Shown here: positions 1 through 11,222 of the stretch, piece after piece
How positions within the stretch are numbered: the first letter of the stretch is position 1
Layout of the letters: every line of letters begins with the position of its first letter
Source of the DNA: Galeopsis tetrahit
Taxonomy: Eukaryota > Streptophyta > Magnoliopsida > Lamiales > Lamiaceae
Length of the DNA: 64,000 bases
Assembly: GCA_963675135.1 (NCBI GenBank)
Contig: OY776133.1
Coordinates: 40,579,494 to 40,643,493 of the forward strand
Reading direction: 5' to 3'
The notes under the pieces: model-generated
What the model was told of the DNA's origin: nothing
Seen by the model: only the letters and a program-made list of their open reading frames with translations
Databases searched by the model: none
Program-made: the position numbers and the translations under genes

Positions 1-1142
1 AACCCGTTGGTGAGGGCGTTGATTTTGACCTCTGAGGAGGCTGTAGGTACTTCTAGAGCCGCTTGGTTGAATCTTTTTAAGAAAGCCCGTAAGCTCTCGT
101 TCTCTCCCTGGCGCATGTTAAATAAAGTAAGGGTGGCTCTAGGCTGTCTCCTAGCGCTGGCGAATTGATGCAGGAACAATTCGCTGAATTCGGACCATGA
201 GTGGACAGTATCTGGTCCCAGTTGTGTGAACCATTGCTGTGCAGCCTTAGATAGGGTGGTCAGAAATACTCTGCACTTAACGCCCTCTCCATACCGATGT
301 AATAGAGCAGCATTCTCAAACCTCATCAGATGCTCGTACGGGTCCGTGGTGCCATCATATTCAAAGTTTAAAGATTTGAAATTAGAGGGCAGTTCATCTT
401 GCAAAATATTAGATGAGAATTGATATCCAGTGGTGTAAGAGGGTTTACTTACATTGTCAGTAATATGTCTCTGCATATCCCTCATCTCTTTACGCAGAGC
501 TTGTATTTGATCACTGACGGCTCCTTGATACGTGTCGTCCGTGCTTTCTCCCATCCCTGTATCCAGGGTGGTATCCCCAAGGACCCTCTCCACATCCCTC
601 CGAGGGGGTCTTTCCAGGATGCTTCTTTCGGCCTGGGAAGGTACTTTTTCTTCTGGGTTTCGAGGGGGATCCTCGTTCCTGGAGGGGACTGGAACCGAAT
701 CGATGACATGCTCTGGTGGATTTGGTCGTGTGCCCTTATGGGTAGGTGGAGTAGGTTCGGGAGGGCGAAGTCCTCGAGTGGCAATTATTCTTTCCACTGA
801 TTGTGCGATCATCTCATCTAACTGATCTCGAGAGACAGTCAGGAGTTCCGGTTGATTGTTAGGGTTATCCCTATTGATCCCACTCCCCGAAGCTCCTGAG
901 GTACCTGGTACATCTCCCTCTTGAGCGGGGGGGATATCCTCTAGTGGGTAATCTACAGGTGGTTTCCCTAGATTTCGATTTAAGGGAAAACCTGGAGGGG
1001 GAATATCTTCTGGTGTATGATCCACGGGTCGTTTCCCTAAATTTCGATTTAAGGGAAATCCTGGAGGAGGCGGAGGAAGAGGAGGAGGAGTGGAATCTCC
1101 TTTCTCCTTTGTCTGCTTCGTTGGATCTTGTCCTCCACCCAT
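1..1142 (-). CDS. gag: Gag of a Tat-type Ty3/gypsy element (partial, runs off left edge)
   Basis: An open frame reads leftward from the ATG at 1142-1140 to the window edge: 380 codons without a stop. It is the N-terminal half of a gypsy Gag, the protein that forms the virus-like particle. The first 150 or so residues are Pro/Gly-rich, with a 69-bp (23-codon) direct duplication at about 960-1070. A Retrotrans_gag-like core follows, including the motif EFSELFLHQFASARRQ, which also occurs in the gag at 5604. The start is supported because both gags begin MGGG and lie a similar short distance after the primer binding site. The 5' LTR lies immediately upstream (1201-1950). The rest of gag and pol must lie left of the window. 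Reading: frame and homology to the second gag are seen; the lineage is inferred. Confidence 0.85.
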   Translation of the reverse strand, partial: MGGGQDPTKQTKEKGDSTPPPLPPPPPGFPLNRNLGKRPVDHTPEDIPPPGFPLNRNLGKPPVDYPLEDIPPAQEGDVPGTSGASGSGINRDNPNNQPELLTVSRDQLDEMIAQSVERIIATRGLRPPEPTPPTHKGTRPNPPEHVIDSVPVPSRNEDPPRNPEEKVPSQAERSILERPPRRDVERVLGDTTLDTGMGESTDDTYQGAVSDQIQALRKEMRDMQRHITDNVSKPSYTTGYQFSSNILQDELPSNFKSLNFEYDGTTDPYEHLMRFENAALLHRYGEGVKCRVFLTTLSKAAQQWFTQLGPDTVHSWSEFSELFLHQFASARRQPRATLTLFNMRQGENESLRAFLKRFNQAALEVPTASSEVKINALTNG

Positions 1143-1180
1143 TTAAGTACGAAACTTTTCTCACGCCTTAGCTTGAAATG

Positions 1181-1198
1181 TTCCCACAGACGGCGCCA
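1181..1198 (-). promoter_or_regulatory. Primer binding site of the left-edge gypsy
   Basis: The minus strand reads TGGCGCCGTCTGTGGGAA two bases after the LTR end. The same 18 bases occur in the same place in the second gypsy (5543-5560), so this is the tRNA primer site for minus-strand DNA synthesis. I did not assign the tRNA. Confidence 0.85.
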
Positions 1199-1200
1199 GT

Positions 1201-1950
1201 TGATGCGTCGAAAAAGAACGCCTTCGGATATCGATCGTTTTCTTGCGAGCACTATTAATTCCGAGTTTGGATCGTCCGTTCTATCCTTGGCAATCTTCAA
1301 GTAAATCTCCTTAGGAATCCGAAAATGACCTGCAAAAGTACGCCGGAGGGGGGCTCCGGCGTAGAAGCTCCGACGCTCAAGTCAGAATCGATCGTAGGAG
1401 AAATCAAAAAGGAATTCCCCTGTATATCTAGAGAAATTCCGGCGAATAGTATAATGTTTCTTCTTAGTTTAGTGATATTTCTTGTGAAAGTGTGTATATT
1501 ATGTAGAAACGTAAGTAATAATATGGAAAGAACCTGCTTATATACCTGGCCCCTCTCTCCGGAGAGGGAAAGACTCGTTCTCCCTATATTCTCGGCCCAT
1601 TCCTATAAATTCGGCCCTAAATCCCTAAAGAATCGGTCTCACTCTCCCTGGAGACTTGGTTCTTCAGCATATCAGCCCCTATTTTCGTGGGCTGACCCAC
1701 TCGTTTGACTGGGTTAGGAAAGATTGACTATTCGTCCCCTATTTGGGCCGGATCCCTTCAGGCCCAAGGGCTATTAATCTCTCCAAATGTGGGCCAAAGG
1801 CCCAATCACCCTAATTTCTCTAATTTCCCTACTTAGGCCCAGGGGTGTATTAATCCTGCTTTCCCATATATCGACCTAATCATAACTATCATAATTTTAT
1901 CCCGTTTCCACGTGTCGACTTCTCCGAGAGCGGCATATTTATCTACATCA
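1201..1950 (-). repeat. 5' LTR of the left-edge gypsy element
   Basis: This 750-bp LTR lies in minus orientation. On the plus strand it runs from TGATGC to ACATCA, so the LTR has TG...CA ends set in a longer TGATG...CATCA inverted pair. It abuts the primer binding site. Its outer end is recognisable by alignment with the LTR at 4813: both share a block with ACGTGTCGAC just inside the terminus. A TATA-like box (minus strand, about 1538-1546) and a perfect GC-rich hairpin (1339-1363) are inside. The matching 3' LTR is off the window, so the target-site duplication cannot be tested. Confidence 0.8.
1339..1363 (-). other. Perfect GC-rich hairpin in the LTR, C-rich loop in the sense strand
   Basis: TACGCCGGAG and CTCCGGCGTA form a 10-bp perfect stem around a five-base loop (CCCCC on the element's sense strand). 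It lies about 140 bases before the LTR end. An equivalent hairpin sits at the same relative place in the other gypsy LTRs (5393-5416, 29272-29295). Confidence 0.8.
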
Positions 1951-2203
1951 TAAACGTTTACAAAATTATATTTCAACACTTTAATTATTACACTTTTTTT
2001 AAAAAACTTCGTATAAATAAACACTGTAAATTTTTTAGGGATGAAGGATGTAATGGACGAAAGTTTGAAGCTATGCTTTGTGTCTCTTCAAATTGGGCCG
2101 GACGCAGAAAGTATGGAGAAATATTTTCACTGTTTTGGAGAAATAGCCCATACCTTTCTATTCTTGAATATACAATTTTCAATGTCCCGTTTTCTTTTTA
2201 TTA

Positions 2204-2231
2204 CTAGTTTTTTGCCCGTGCATCGCACGAG
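2204..2231 (-). mobile_element. 3' terminus of a minus-strand Helitron
   Basis: Read on the minus strand, this is a short perfect hairpin (CGTGC, 3-nt loop, GCACG; 2217-2229), then about nine bases, then CTAG (2204-2207) followed by T. A hairpin just before a CTRR terminus facing T is the standard Helitron 3' end. The same arrangement occurs on the plus strand at 40923-40950 with similar hairpin sequence. The 5' TC end was not found, so the extent of this element is unknown. Confidence 0.65.
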
Positions 2232-3810
2232 TTTGTTGTAGTCTTATTTTTTGTATTTTGTAAATAGATAAATACTAAATATTCTTATATGCATAGATAT
2301 ATTAAACTCTGAAAAAGAGTTTGAAGTGTATTTTACTATTATTACTTTTATACTTTGTTTGCAATAAAGTATTCATACTTCACATCCAATTTTAGCCCCA
2401 ATATAGACAAGATTTCTAATCTGTGACTTAACAACAACAATGAGTAACATGCCTAAATAAGGGAGTAGATAACAAATAAAAGTTCACGAGAAGATCTTGA
2501 AAGAGGACTTACTAATATGAATCATAGTATGATAATAAAGGTGTACTTAACATAGAACAATAAAAACAAACTCTTTGTATGCAATAATGTTTTTTCAATT
2601 TTCATAACTTTAAAAAACAAATTCAATATACCAAAAATCAATGCAAAAAGTGTTTCTTGATTGAGAAAAAATAGGACAGGGCAAATACATAACCAATGTT
2701 TCAAATGAAAATACAGACAATTAGAGTTTCTCTAATATAAAATGTAATAATACATACATTATTAGAGATCTTCACTTATACTCCTAATTAGTGTTTAGAA
2801 TTTCTTTTTTGGTCGCCCCAATTTATAGTTCACATTTTTTTATTTGACAAAATTCACTATCTCTCTACCTTTCATTCACATCTCTCTCTACTTCATTTTC
2901 TTCTGAACTTGATGGCTCGGTTCTAACACCTTTAGGAAAAAGAAAAAAATGACATATAAGTTTAATTGACACTGTGATTGCCAGCAAAGAAAAGTAAAGA
3001 TAAGAAAACAGGGGACCAAAATTTACATGTTTTTAAAATTTACATTATTATATTTTTTAAAATTGCCAGCAAAAAAATTCTAGGGTTGATTTGTTTTTAA
3101 AATTTTAAAAATAATATTTTTATGCAATTTTTTTCATAATTATATATCCTATGTTATTTAATGATCAATAGTCCATCTTTATTTTAATATATAGTTCACA
3201 AATCATCTAATCACTCCATCAAATTTTCATTTATTAATATAATTATTATTTAATCTTGCTTGAATATTTTTAATTTTTACATTTAAAATTTTGTGTTCTA
3301 TAAGTATTCAAAATTTATTTATTGAAATTCTTATCAAATTTTTTGCATAGACATATATATAGTTATACAAAATAAAAATTTTAAATTATTATACATATTT
3401 ATTCTTTTGTGGTACTTTGTTTATTTAATTGTTTATTATATGTTGATAATTTGATTTTTAATCTTATAATTAGTCTTATATAATTTGTATATTATATTTA
3501 GTTATATATTTATATATGTATTATAGTTATTATATATTTTTATAATTTTTTAAATATGTTAATTCTATAATTTTTTGTTGAAAGTTTTCTGTAATTGAAT
3601 ACTATATTTGTTGGTTTAAATATTTTTGAAGGTTCTTAATTTAAGAATTAAATGTTTATTCATCTATAGTGATTTAAACTATGTTATACATTTCTTTCAT
3701 TTATCTATTGTTACATAATTACTATATTACATTAAGCTTATTTTAAACTACATGTAATTTCATGATTATTTTAATTAATATTTTTATTTGACAATTTTAT
3801 GTTATTACAG
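2232..3810. other. AT-rich non-coding stretch upstream of the Helitron gene
   Basis: No ORF of convincing composition on either strand. It has long A/T tracts and CT-rich patches near 2860-2900. It probably combines the body of the minus-strand Helitron and the 5' non-coding part of the plus-strand Helitron; I could not place the boundary. A 3' splice acceptor (TTACAG) ends it at 3810. Confidence 0.5.
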
Positions 3811-4812
3811 TGAATCGATCATGCGCAAGCTTCTAAGTTCAACGATAATAAATAAGAAGCGATCAATTAGTGATATCAATTTAAAAGGTATGTTTTTTAA
3901 AGTAAATTTATTTAGATATTATTTTTTATATCAAATAATATTATTCATACATATACTACCTTTATTTGAACTAAGTACTCTTTCTTATCATTATCTTATA
4001 TTAGAGAATGAAGAACCACGTTCTAATTGAACTACTAGCTCCATTTCAGAAAAAAAAAAAAGGATGTTATGTTTTTTGTCAGAATTTGGCGTCATCAAGT
4101 TTAGGCAGTGTTTCAGTTCAACCTTTCGCCAATACTTCTAATGATATTTTTGAATGTTACATTATTTTTTTTTAATTATTTACAGTATCTGGTTCAAGAT
4201 TTTTAATGTCAGGTAATTTATCTTCTGATAAAAGTTTTAATCATCACGATAATTCAACACAACGATCAATGTTAGATGAATCTTCGTCGTTTGTGGTTGA
4301 TTTGACTGGTGACGATACTGATATTGTTGAATTACAAGCAACAGATCCATTATTCAGAGAAATAATGAATTTTAGTGAGAAAAGTCCTGAGATTGTTGAA
4401 CTAGAACCTGATGATACATGTTATCATGATAGTCACGTACAATGTAAGTTATAACAGCTTCATATATTAAAATATTCTAACTACATATCTATATGTGTAT
4501 ATTAATCTTTTTTTTTTAATATTATGTATATATACGTATTTATATTTTAATATTAAGTATCCTTTTATTGAACATTTTGTAACATTTTTCCTTTTTTTTT
4601 AATTGTCAAGCTATTGACTATTGGGATATTGGAGATCCTATACATAGTTGCCAATTTTGTGGTGCAATGTTTTGGTATGATGAAAGCTTACAGGCCCGTC
4701 GAGTTTCAGAACAACCAAGATTCTCATTGTGTTGCACTCAAGGAAAGATACAGATACCATATATGCCTCAACCTCCTCCAGTTCTTCAAGAACTACTTTG
4801 GAGTAATACTGC
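3811..4812 (+). pseudogene. Helitron Rep-helicase gene, 5' exons (interrupted by gypsy)
   Basis: Three exons join in one frame. Exon A (ATG at 3821) ends at 3887 before a GT donor. Exon B runs 4186-4443, between TTTACAG and GTAAGT. Exon C starts at 4611 after TTGTCAAG. Exon C encodes a Cys-rich N-terminal motif typical of plant Helitron RepHel proteins: YWDIGDP, then C-x2-C around HSCQFCGAMFWY, then FSLCCTQGK and PPPVLQELL. Reading stops at 4812 because a gypsy element is inserted inside a codon; the same reading frame resumes at 29425. RepHel is the rolling-circle nuclease-helicase that transposes Helitrons. An exon upstream of 3811 is possible, since the sequence before the ATG is open and preceded by an acceptor. 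Splice sites and frame are seen; function is from family knowledge. Confidence 0.8.
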
Positions 4813-5214
4813 TGATGCGGCCTAAAAATGTCACCTAATAAGGAGTCGACACGTGTATGAATGACGGGATTGGAGAAGAAAGGATTGAGTCATCTAGTGT
4901 TCTCTGAATAAAGAATCCTCTCTAGAGGTCTCTCTGGAGGGAGCTCCGTCTAGAGAGGAGTATCAGAAAGAAGTAGTCTTAACATGAAGTCGTGGGCCGT
5001 AAATATAGGAGACTCCCGCGATTTCAGGTCCAGACTTGATAAAAGAAAGACCTTGTCTTCCTTTATTTTAGGGAATGAGGTCCATTGAGCTGGAGGGCTG
5101 CCGAGTCTTCAGGGAGTGGAGAGAAGGGAGGATTTGGTCCACTCAGCAGGGCCGAGTCTCACGGGCAGCTCCGAAATAAGAGGAAGGCTTGACTTCCTCT
5201 CCGGAAAGTATCTC

Positions 5215-5222
5215 TATAAATA
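5215..5222 (+). promoter_or_regulatory. TATA box in gypsy 5' LTR
   Basis: TATAAATA about 325 bases before the LTR end. The same box is at 29094-29101 in the 3' LTR, where it could drive transcription outward. Confidence 0.6.
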
Positions 5223-5392
5223 GGTAAATTCGAAGATATCTCCAGGTTAGACATTCTTACTTTACAAAACTTGATATACTTTAAACGAAATACACTTCCA
5301 ATATTCTTTGAGAACTGATTTGATACGTTAAGGATCTTGAGATCCTTATGAGATATTGATAAGCCCTATACTGACTTAGGCATCGGAGTGTC

Positions 5393-5416
5393 CACGCCGG
5401 ACCCCCCTCCGGCGTG
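5393..5416 (+). other. Perfect GC-rich hairpin in gypsy LTR
   Basis: CACGCCGGA and TCCGGCGTG pair perfectly (9 bp) around a CCCCCC loop, 124 bases before the LTR end. It would be in the 5' leader RNA. It is repeated at 29272-29295 and has a counterpart in the different LTR at 1339-1363. Confidence 0.8.
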
Positions 5417-5542
5417 TTCTTTGCAGGTTCTTGGAGATTTCGAGTGAAGGCAGCACATTCGAAGCAATTATACGTGTTCGAAGAGTAGGACATTTAATCC
5501 CGAGGATGCGCAATCCTCTCGTGCAAATTTTGGCACATCAAC

Positions 5543-5560
5543 TGGCGCCGTCTGTGGGAA
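5543..5560 (+). promoter_or_regulatory. Primer binding site of the complete gypsy
   Basis: TGGCGCCGTCTGTGGGAA begins two bases after the LTR. It is identical to the site of the left-edge gypsy at 1181-1198. Confidence 0.88.
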
Positions 5561-5603
5561 CGAATTGAAAGATTTTCTCACGAGTTTCTACCTGTCCGAG
5601 CAA

Positions 5604-8600
5604 ATGGGTGGCGGAGACAAAACATCTACTTCTGGAAAGAAGAACCTTCCAGGGGAAAATTCCCCTTTGCCAACTGATCCCCCACCAAGGGGAGGCCGGG
5701 GGAAAAACCCAGTCCATACTCCTTCTGGATCAAATCAGCCATTGGCACCCACTCCAGGTTTGGGTGACGAAAATCATCCCCTACCGGTCGGGGAGGGAAT
5801 AACAGGGAACCTTGAAACCCCAGAGTTCCAGACCGCAGATCCTCAGCGAGAGGATATTCCAGACTCAGGGCCACTCCTGATCTCTCCCGATCAATTGAAC
5901 GCCCTTATCAAGCAAGCTGTAGAGAAAGCCTTTGCAGCTCAAAGGGACCGGATTCCCAGGGCTGCACCGGGGAATCCGGAGGTACCGACCCCTAGACCCC
6001 AGGATGAAGCACCTGGAGCCTCCCAAGTGTTGTCCAAGGAGATGGGGATACGAGTGGAGGAAGACGATAAGGTGCCCTCGCGTGCGGAAAGAAGCATTCC
6101 CCTTCGGAGTACTAGAAGGAATGCAGATCCAGCACCCCGAGGGACGGAACTCCTTGAGACAGAAGAAAGCACGGATGATACCTACGGAGGGCCGGTCAGC
6201 GACCAATTACTGGCCCTACAGAAAGAGATGAGAGATATGAGGAAGCAAATGAGCAACCGAACCAGTAGATCCGCTCACGCCTCTGGATGCCAGTTCTCCC
6301 CTAACATATTACAGGATGAACTACCATTCAATTTCAAGCCCCTTAATTTTGAGTATGACGGTACGGCAGACCCGTACGAACACCTAGTAAGGTTCGAAAA
6401 TGCTGCATTACTACACCGCTATGGAGAGGGAATAAAGTGTAGAGTTTTCCTAACTACCCTAGCAAAGGCTGCACAACAATGGTTCACTCAGTTGGAACCC
6501 AATACAATCCGATCCTGGGAAGAATTTAGTGAGCTCTTCCTTCATCAATTTGCCAGTGCCCGGAGACAACCGATGGCCACTTTGACCCTCTTTAATTTGA
6601 GACAGGGAGAGGGCGAGAGCGTAAGAGCTTTTCTCCGGAGGTTTAACCAAGCAGCTCTGGAGGTCCCTACAGCCTCTCCAGAGGTGAAAATCAACGCTCT
6701 TACTAACGGATTGCGTGATGGAGACTTCTTCTCCTCCTTAGCTAAAAAGCCAGTTAAGAACTTTGATGAATTGCTGCATAGGGCAGAAAAGTACCTCACT
6801 TTGGAGGAGGTCCGAAAAGCGAAGAGATTGGAGGTTAGGCCACAAGATCGAGAGAGGAGAAGGGAAAGGGAAGGCCCCTCCAGACGATTTAGTCCAGAGG
6901 TCCCCCGGACCTCTGGGTCAGCAAGAGATAGCAATCCCTCCGGAGGTCCCCGGTCTGGTCCTCGCGGGAGGTTTGAGAAATACACACCCTTGAGAATTGA
7001 ACCTGCCGAAGTTCTGGAGGTAGCAGGAGATCATCCAGACTTGAAATTCCCATATTCCAGAAGTCGAGGACCTCAGAAACCCAAGTCTGATCGATTTTGC
7101 CGATTCCACAATGAATATGGGCATGATACAAATCAGTGTTACCACTTGAAGGACGAAATTGAGAGGATGATCCAAGCGGGCCATCTAAAAGAATTTATAT
7201 TTAGAGATAGGCAAGGCCCTCGAGGGCAGAAGCGGAAAGAGCATGAAAGAAAACCAGAAGAGAAGGAAACCAGAGAGGCAGCTGAGGATATGCCCCCTCC
7301 CCCACCAAAGAGAGGAGTAATCCACATGATTGTGGGAGGGACAGCAGATGGAGATTCCTTCCGGAAGAGAAAGCAGAATGTCCGGGCTCTAAAAGCAGAG
7401 CAAGGAAGCCAGTTAAGAGAAGTGGGGCGTATGACGGAGACGCCCAATATCCGATTTGGGCCGGAGGATGTGAAGGGAGTTAAGGAAGATCACAACGATG
7501 CTCTGGTGATCACTACCAACATAGCTGGATTCGATGTTGCTCGAATCTTCGTAGATACGGGGAGTTCGGCTGACATTATGTTTCTCGAATGTTTCAAGAG
7601 AATGGAGCTGAGTGTGAAGTTGCGCCCTGTAGATACCTCTCTGTATGGTTTCTCCGGAGGTGCTATCCAACCTTTGGGATCGGTAATGTTACAGGTAGGA
7701 TTGGGGGACGCTCCAGCCCGGAAGGTCCACTTGGTGGAGTTCCTTATTGTAGACTTCCCCTCATCATACAATGTTGTGATGGGACGACCTAGCTTGAACC
7801 TCTTTCAGGCAATCATCTCTACATTTCATATGAAAATGAAATTCCATACAGCCACAGGGGTGGGAGAAGTAAGAGGAGACCAGTACCAAGCACGGAAGTG
7901 CTATGCAGAGTCTGTGAAGATGGCGGACAGAGCCCTAACTAAGGGTCTGGAGCGGACGAGAGGAGATGACCATGAGGTCAAGAGGAAGAAAGTAGAGGGA
8001 GCAACACCTGAACAGGTGAATGTTAAAATAGACGAGGAACTGATGAGTGTGGAGCTCTTCCCAGGGAAACTCGGCTTTGTTACTAAGATAGGTACCCAAC
8101 TGGGGCCTGAACTCACAGAGAAGGTAATATTTACATTACGTCGAAATTCCGATATATTTGCATTTTCTCCAGCTGACATGACAGGAGTCCCTCCGGAGAT
8201 AGCAATACATTGCCTTAATGTTGATCCAAAGGCAAGGCCCGTGAAACAGAAACTACGAAATTTTGGGATTGAGAAGAATAACATCGTGAAAGAAGAAGTC
8301 GAGAAGCTATTGAAAGCAGGGCATGTGGTGGAAGTCCAATTCCCAAAATGGCTCTCCAATGCCGTGCTAGTGCCTAAAGGGGGAGGAAAGTGGAGAATGT
8401 GCATCGATTTCAGGGACCTCAACAAGGCATGCCCCAAAGACCACTATCCGCTACCAAGGATAGACCAGCTAGTAGATGCAACTTCAGGCTTCGAGCTGCT
8501 AAGCATGATGGATGCATACCAAGGGTACCACCAAATCCAACTGAACCCTGCAGATGTCCCCAAAGTGTGCTTCATAGCAGCCTGCGAAACGTTTGGATAT

Positions 8601-9092
8601 GTTCGGATGCCATTTGGATTAATCAATGCCGGAGCAACATACCAGAGGATGGTCGATGCTGTCTTTCGAAGGCAGCTAGGAAGGAACATGGAGATATATG
8701 TAGATGATATGCTGGCTAAGAGTGTGAAAGCAGATCAACATATAGAGGATCTGGAAGAAATTTTCCAAGTAATTCGAGAGAACGGCATCAAGTTGAACCC
8801 AGCCAAATGCTCTTTTGGAGTGAAATCAGGGAAGTTCCTCGGATATATGGTCACTCAAAGAGGTATAGAAGTGAATCCAGCCAAGGTGAAGGCTGTACTG
8901 GACATGCGGCCACCAAGAAATATAAAGGAGCTCCAGACACTCAATGAGAGGATTACATCATTGAGCAGATTCATAGCCAGGTCAGCTGAAAAGAGCCATC
9001 CTTTCTTTAAAATTCTTAAGAAAGGGACCAAGTTTGAATGGAGCGAAACATGCCAAAAGGCCTTTGAAGACCTGAAGCATCATTTGTCTTAG
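5604..9092 (+). pseudogene. gag-pol: Tat gypsy gag-protease-reverse transcriptase (stops at premature TAG)
   Basis: One frame carries Gag, protease and RT. An upstream in-frame ATG exists at 5565, but the start at 5604 is preferred because its MGGG start matches the left-edge gag. Order: acidic/Pro-rich N-terminus; Retrotrans_gag core at about 6350-6800; charged linker; a zinc-knuckle-like Cys/His stretch (CRFHNEYGHDTNQC) near 7098; aspartic protease DTGSSADI near 7554; RT with WRMCIDFRDLNKACPKDHYP (about 8391), MPFGL and the catalytic YVDD (8697-8708). It ends at TAG 9090-9092, which the next codons show to be premature: the frame goes straight on into RNase H. A single C-to-T change of a CAG would explain it. 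The protein copies element RNA to DNA in particles. Gag and pol share one frame with no shift between them. Confidence 0.9.
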
Positions 9093-10487
9093 TTGCCGAA
9101 GCTGACGAAGCCTTCTCCAGGAGATACCCTCATTTTGTATCTCTCCGTAGGGGAATTCTCACTAAGCACCGCCTTAGTCAAAGAAGAGGGATCTCTGCAG
9201 CACCCTATTTATTATGTCAGTAAGGTCATTCAGGGGGCCGAAAATCGATACTCAGAAATTGAGAAGGCTGCTCTGGCTGTGGTAGTTACAGCGCGGAGGC
9301 TGCGCCCATATTTCCTTTCTTACAGAATACTGGTCCGCACTAATTACTTGTTGAAACAGGTTATAGGGCGAGCAGACCTCTCTGGAAGGATGGTGAAGTG
9401 GGCGATCGAGCTCCAAGAATATGACGTGGATTTCGAGCCACGGAAGGCTATAAAAGCCCAAGCTTTGTCAGATTTCATCCAAGAGTCGACCAAACCAGAA
9501 GAAGTCGAGGGATGGAAGGTGTATGTAGATGGCTCAGTGACCCTGAGCGGATGTGGAGCAGGGATTGTGCTGACAGGCCCTCGAGGAGAGGACCTACAAT
9601 TCGCAGTGAGGTTTCAATTCATGACCTCAAATAATGGAGCAGAGTACGAAGCTTTGATCAGAGGGATGGAGATGGCATTAGAATTGGGAGCTCCAAAGGT
9701 AACTCTGTACTCAGACTCCCAATTAGTTGTTCAGCAGGTGAATGGTGAATATGTAGCCAAAGATAGCAGGATGGCTGCCTATTTGGAACGAGCCAAAGTA
9801 GTGATGGGCAAATTCCAAGAGTGCGAGGTGGTCCAGATACCCCGAGAGAAGAACATGCAGGCGGATAGCCTCTCCAAACTCGCTAGCTCCACAGAGTTTG
9901 ATGGACAAGGAACAGTAACTCTAGTAGTTGCAGAAAGAGAGACTCTGGAGAACCCCATTGGCTCCATTGAAGAGGAAGATGATTGGAGAAGAGTTATATG
10001 GATAGAACTCACCAAGGGAGCAGATGCCTCTACCACCAGAGAGACCCGAGCCCTTCGGATCAAATATTGTATTATCGGAGGGCACTTATACAAGAAATCA
10101 TTCACACACCCATATTTGAGGTGTATATCAACTAGAGAAGCTATGTACACACTCAAAGAGATCCACGAAGGTGATGCAGCCAGTCATGAAGGATACAAAG
10201 CGGTGGTGAAGAAAGTTTTAAGGGCTGGATTATATTGGCCCTCCATGACAAAAGACGCTAGAGAATTTGTGAGAAAATGTGTCAAGTGTCAGAAAAATGG
10301 TCCATTGATAAGGACCCCTGCGGAAGAGATGGGAGCGATGCACTCTCCCTGTCCCTTTGCTAAGTGGGGAATCGACTTGGTAGGACCCTTCCCTCCAGCC
10401 TCCGGAGGGAGAAAATTTCTGATAGTAGCAGTGGACTATTTTAGCAAATGGGTGGAAGCTGCTCCTCTGGCTACGATAGATGAATAA
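9093..10487 (+). pseudogene. pol: Tat gypsy pol, two RNase H domains and N-terminal integrase
   Basis: This continues the preceding frame after the TAG. First comes the RT-linked RNase H (SEIEKAALAVVVTARRL near 9255). A second, separate RNase H follows with YVDGS (about 9523), AEYEAL (about 9643), SDSQL (about 9714) and ADSLSKLAS (about 9861). Two RNase H domains in tandem mark the Tat lineage; the second is reported as acquired and of archaeal type. Next is the integrase zinc-binding region (H...H, then CVKC near 10279), and the first catalytic Asp in WGIDLVGPF (about 10367). It ends at TAA 10485-10487, in frame with the rest of integrase, so again a premature stop (CAA to TAA would suffice). 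Confidence 0.88.
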
Positions 10488-11222
10488 AATGTGATTAAAT
10501 TCTTGAAAAAACAAATCTGTTGTAGGTTCGGAGTACCCAGAATATTGGTCTTTGATAATGGAACACAGTTTAACGGCGAAAACGTGCGAGGATGGTGTGC
10601 AAGACTGAACATAATACAGAGATTCACCTCTGTAGCTCATCCTCAAGCTAACGGACAAGTGGAGGTTACTAATCGAACAATAGTAGATGGGATTCGAACA
10701 AGGTTGACAAAGATAGGAGGAGGATGGGTAAACGAGCTAGATAATGTATTATGGTCATATAGAACTAGTCCGAAGACAGCAACTGGAGAGTCCCCATTTC
10801 AGCTGGTCTACGGAGCTACGGCGGTGATACCTCCAGAGGCCGTGTTACGATCGCACCGAGTTGCCCAATTTGAAGAGCATCAGAATAAAAGATTGATGAG
10901 AGAGGCTCTAGATTTGATGGAAGAAGAAAGAGAGATGGTTAGGGTACGTGCTGAAAGATATAAAAGCAGAATTAAAGCTGCATATGACCGAAGGGTGATC
11001 CCGAGGTCCTTCAGAGCGGGGGACCTGGTGCTAAGAAGAGCGGACGCCCTGAAAAATACAGGAAAGCTGGAGCCCAACTGGGAGGGACCTTATAAAATCA
11101 CACAGATGCTGAAAGGAGGAGCATATAGACTGCAGAGTATGGAAGGGGTCGACATAGCTAGACCCTGGACCATCTATAACTTTTGTTTTGTGATTTTTTG
11201 CATTGATTCATATTTTGCTTGA
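10488..11222 (+). pseudogene. pol: Tat gypsy pol, integrase core and C-terminus
   Basis: Same frame as the two preceding segments. It carries the second integrase Asp in DNGTQFNG (about 10555), the Glu region NGQVEVTNRTIVDG (about 10651), and the conserved WSYRTSPKTATGESPFQLVYG downstream block. The C-terminal part has a chromatin-binding-type basic segment and ends GAYRLQSMEG..., where Tat polyproteins usually end, near 11160-11222. With two stops upstream, this copy cannot make the full polyprotein unless both stops are read through; it could be moved only with proteins supplied by another copy. Confidence 0.85.

Larger units (their letters stand above)
4813..5540 (+). repeat. 5' LTR of the complete gypsy element
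   Basis: 728 bp, starting TGATGCGG and ending CACATCA. It holds a TATA box (TATAAATA, 5215-5222), so transcription likely starts near 5250. A perfect hairpin lies at 5393-5416. It differs from the 3' LTR at three sites (one CG site, one CAG site, one other), all C/G in this copy and T/A in the 3' copy. Confidence 0.95.

Noticed and set aside
1325..1708. 127-codon plus-strand ORF
   Set aside because: Lies inside the LTR of the left-edge gypsy, antisense to it; no motif.
5865..6206. Minus-strand ORFs opposite gag (also at 6545-6985 and 7901-8437)
   Set aside because: Shadows of the gag-pol frame; no conserved motifs.
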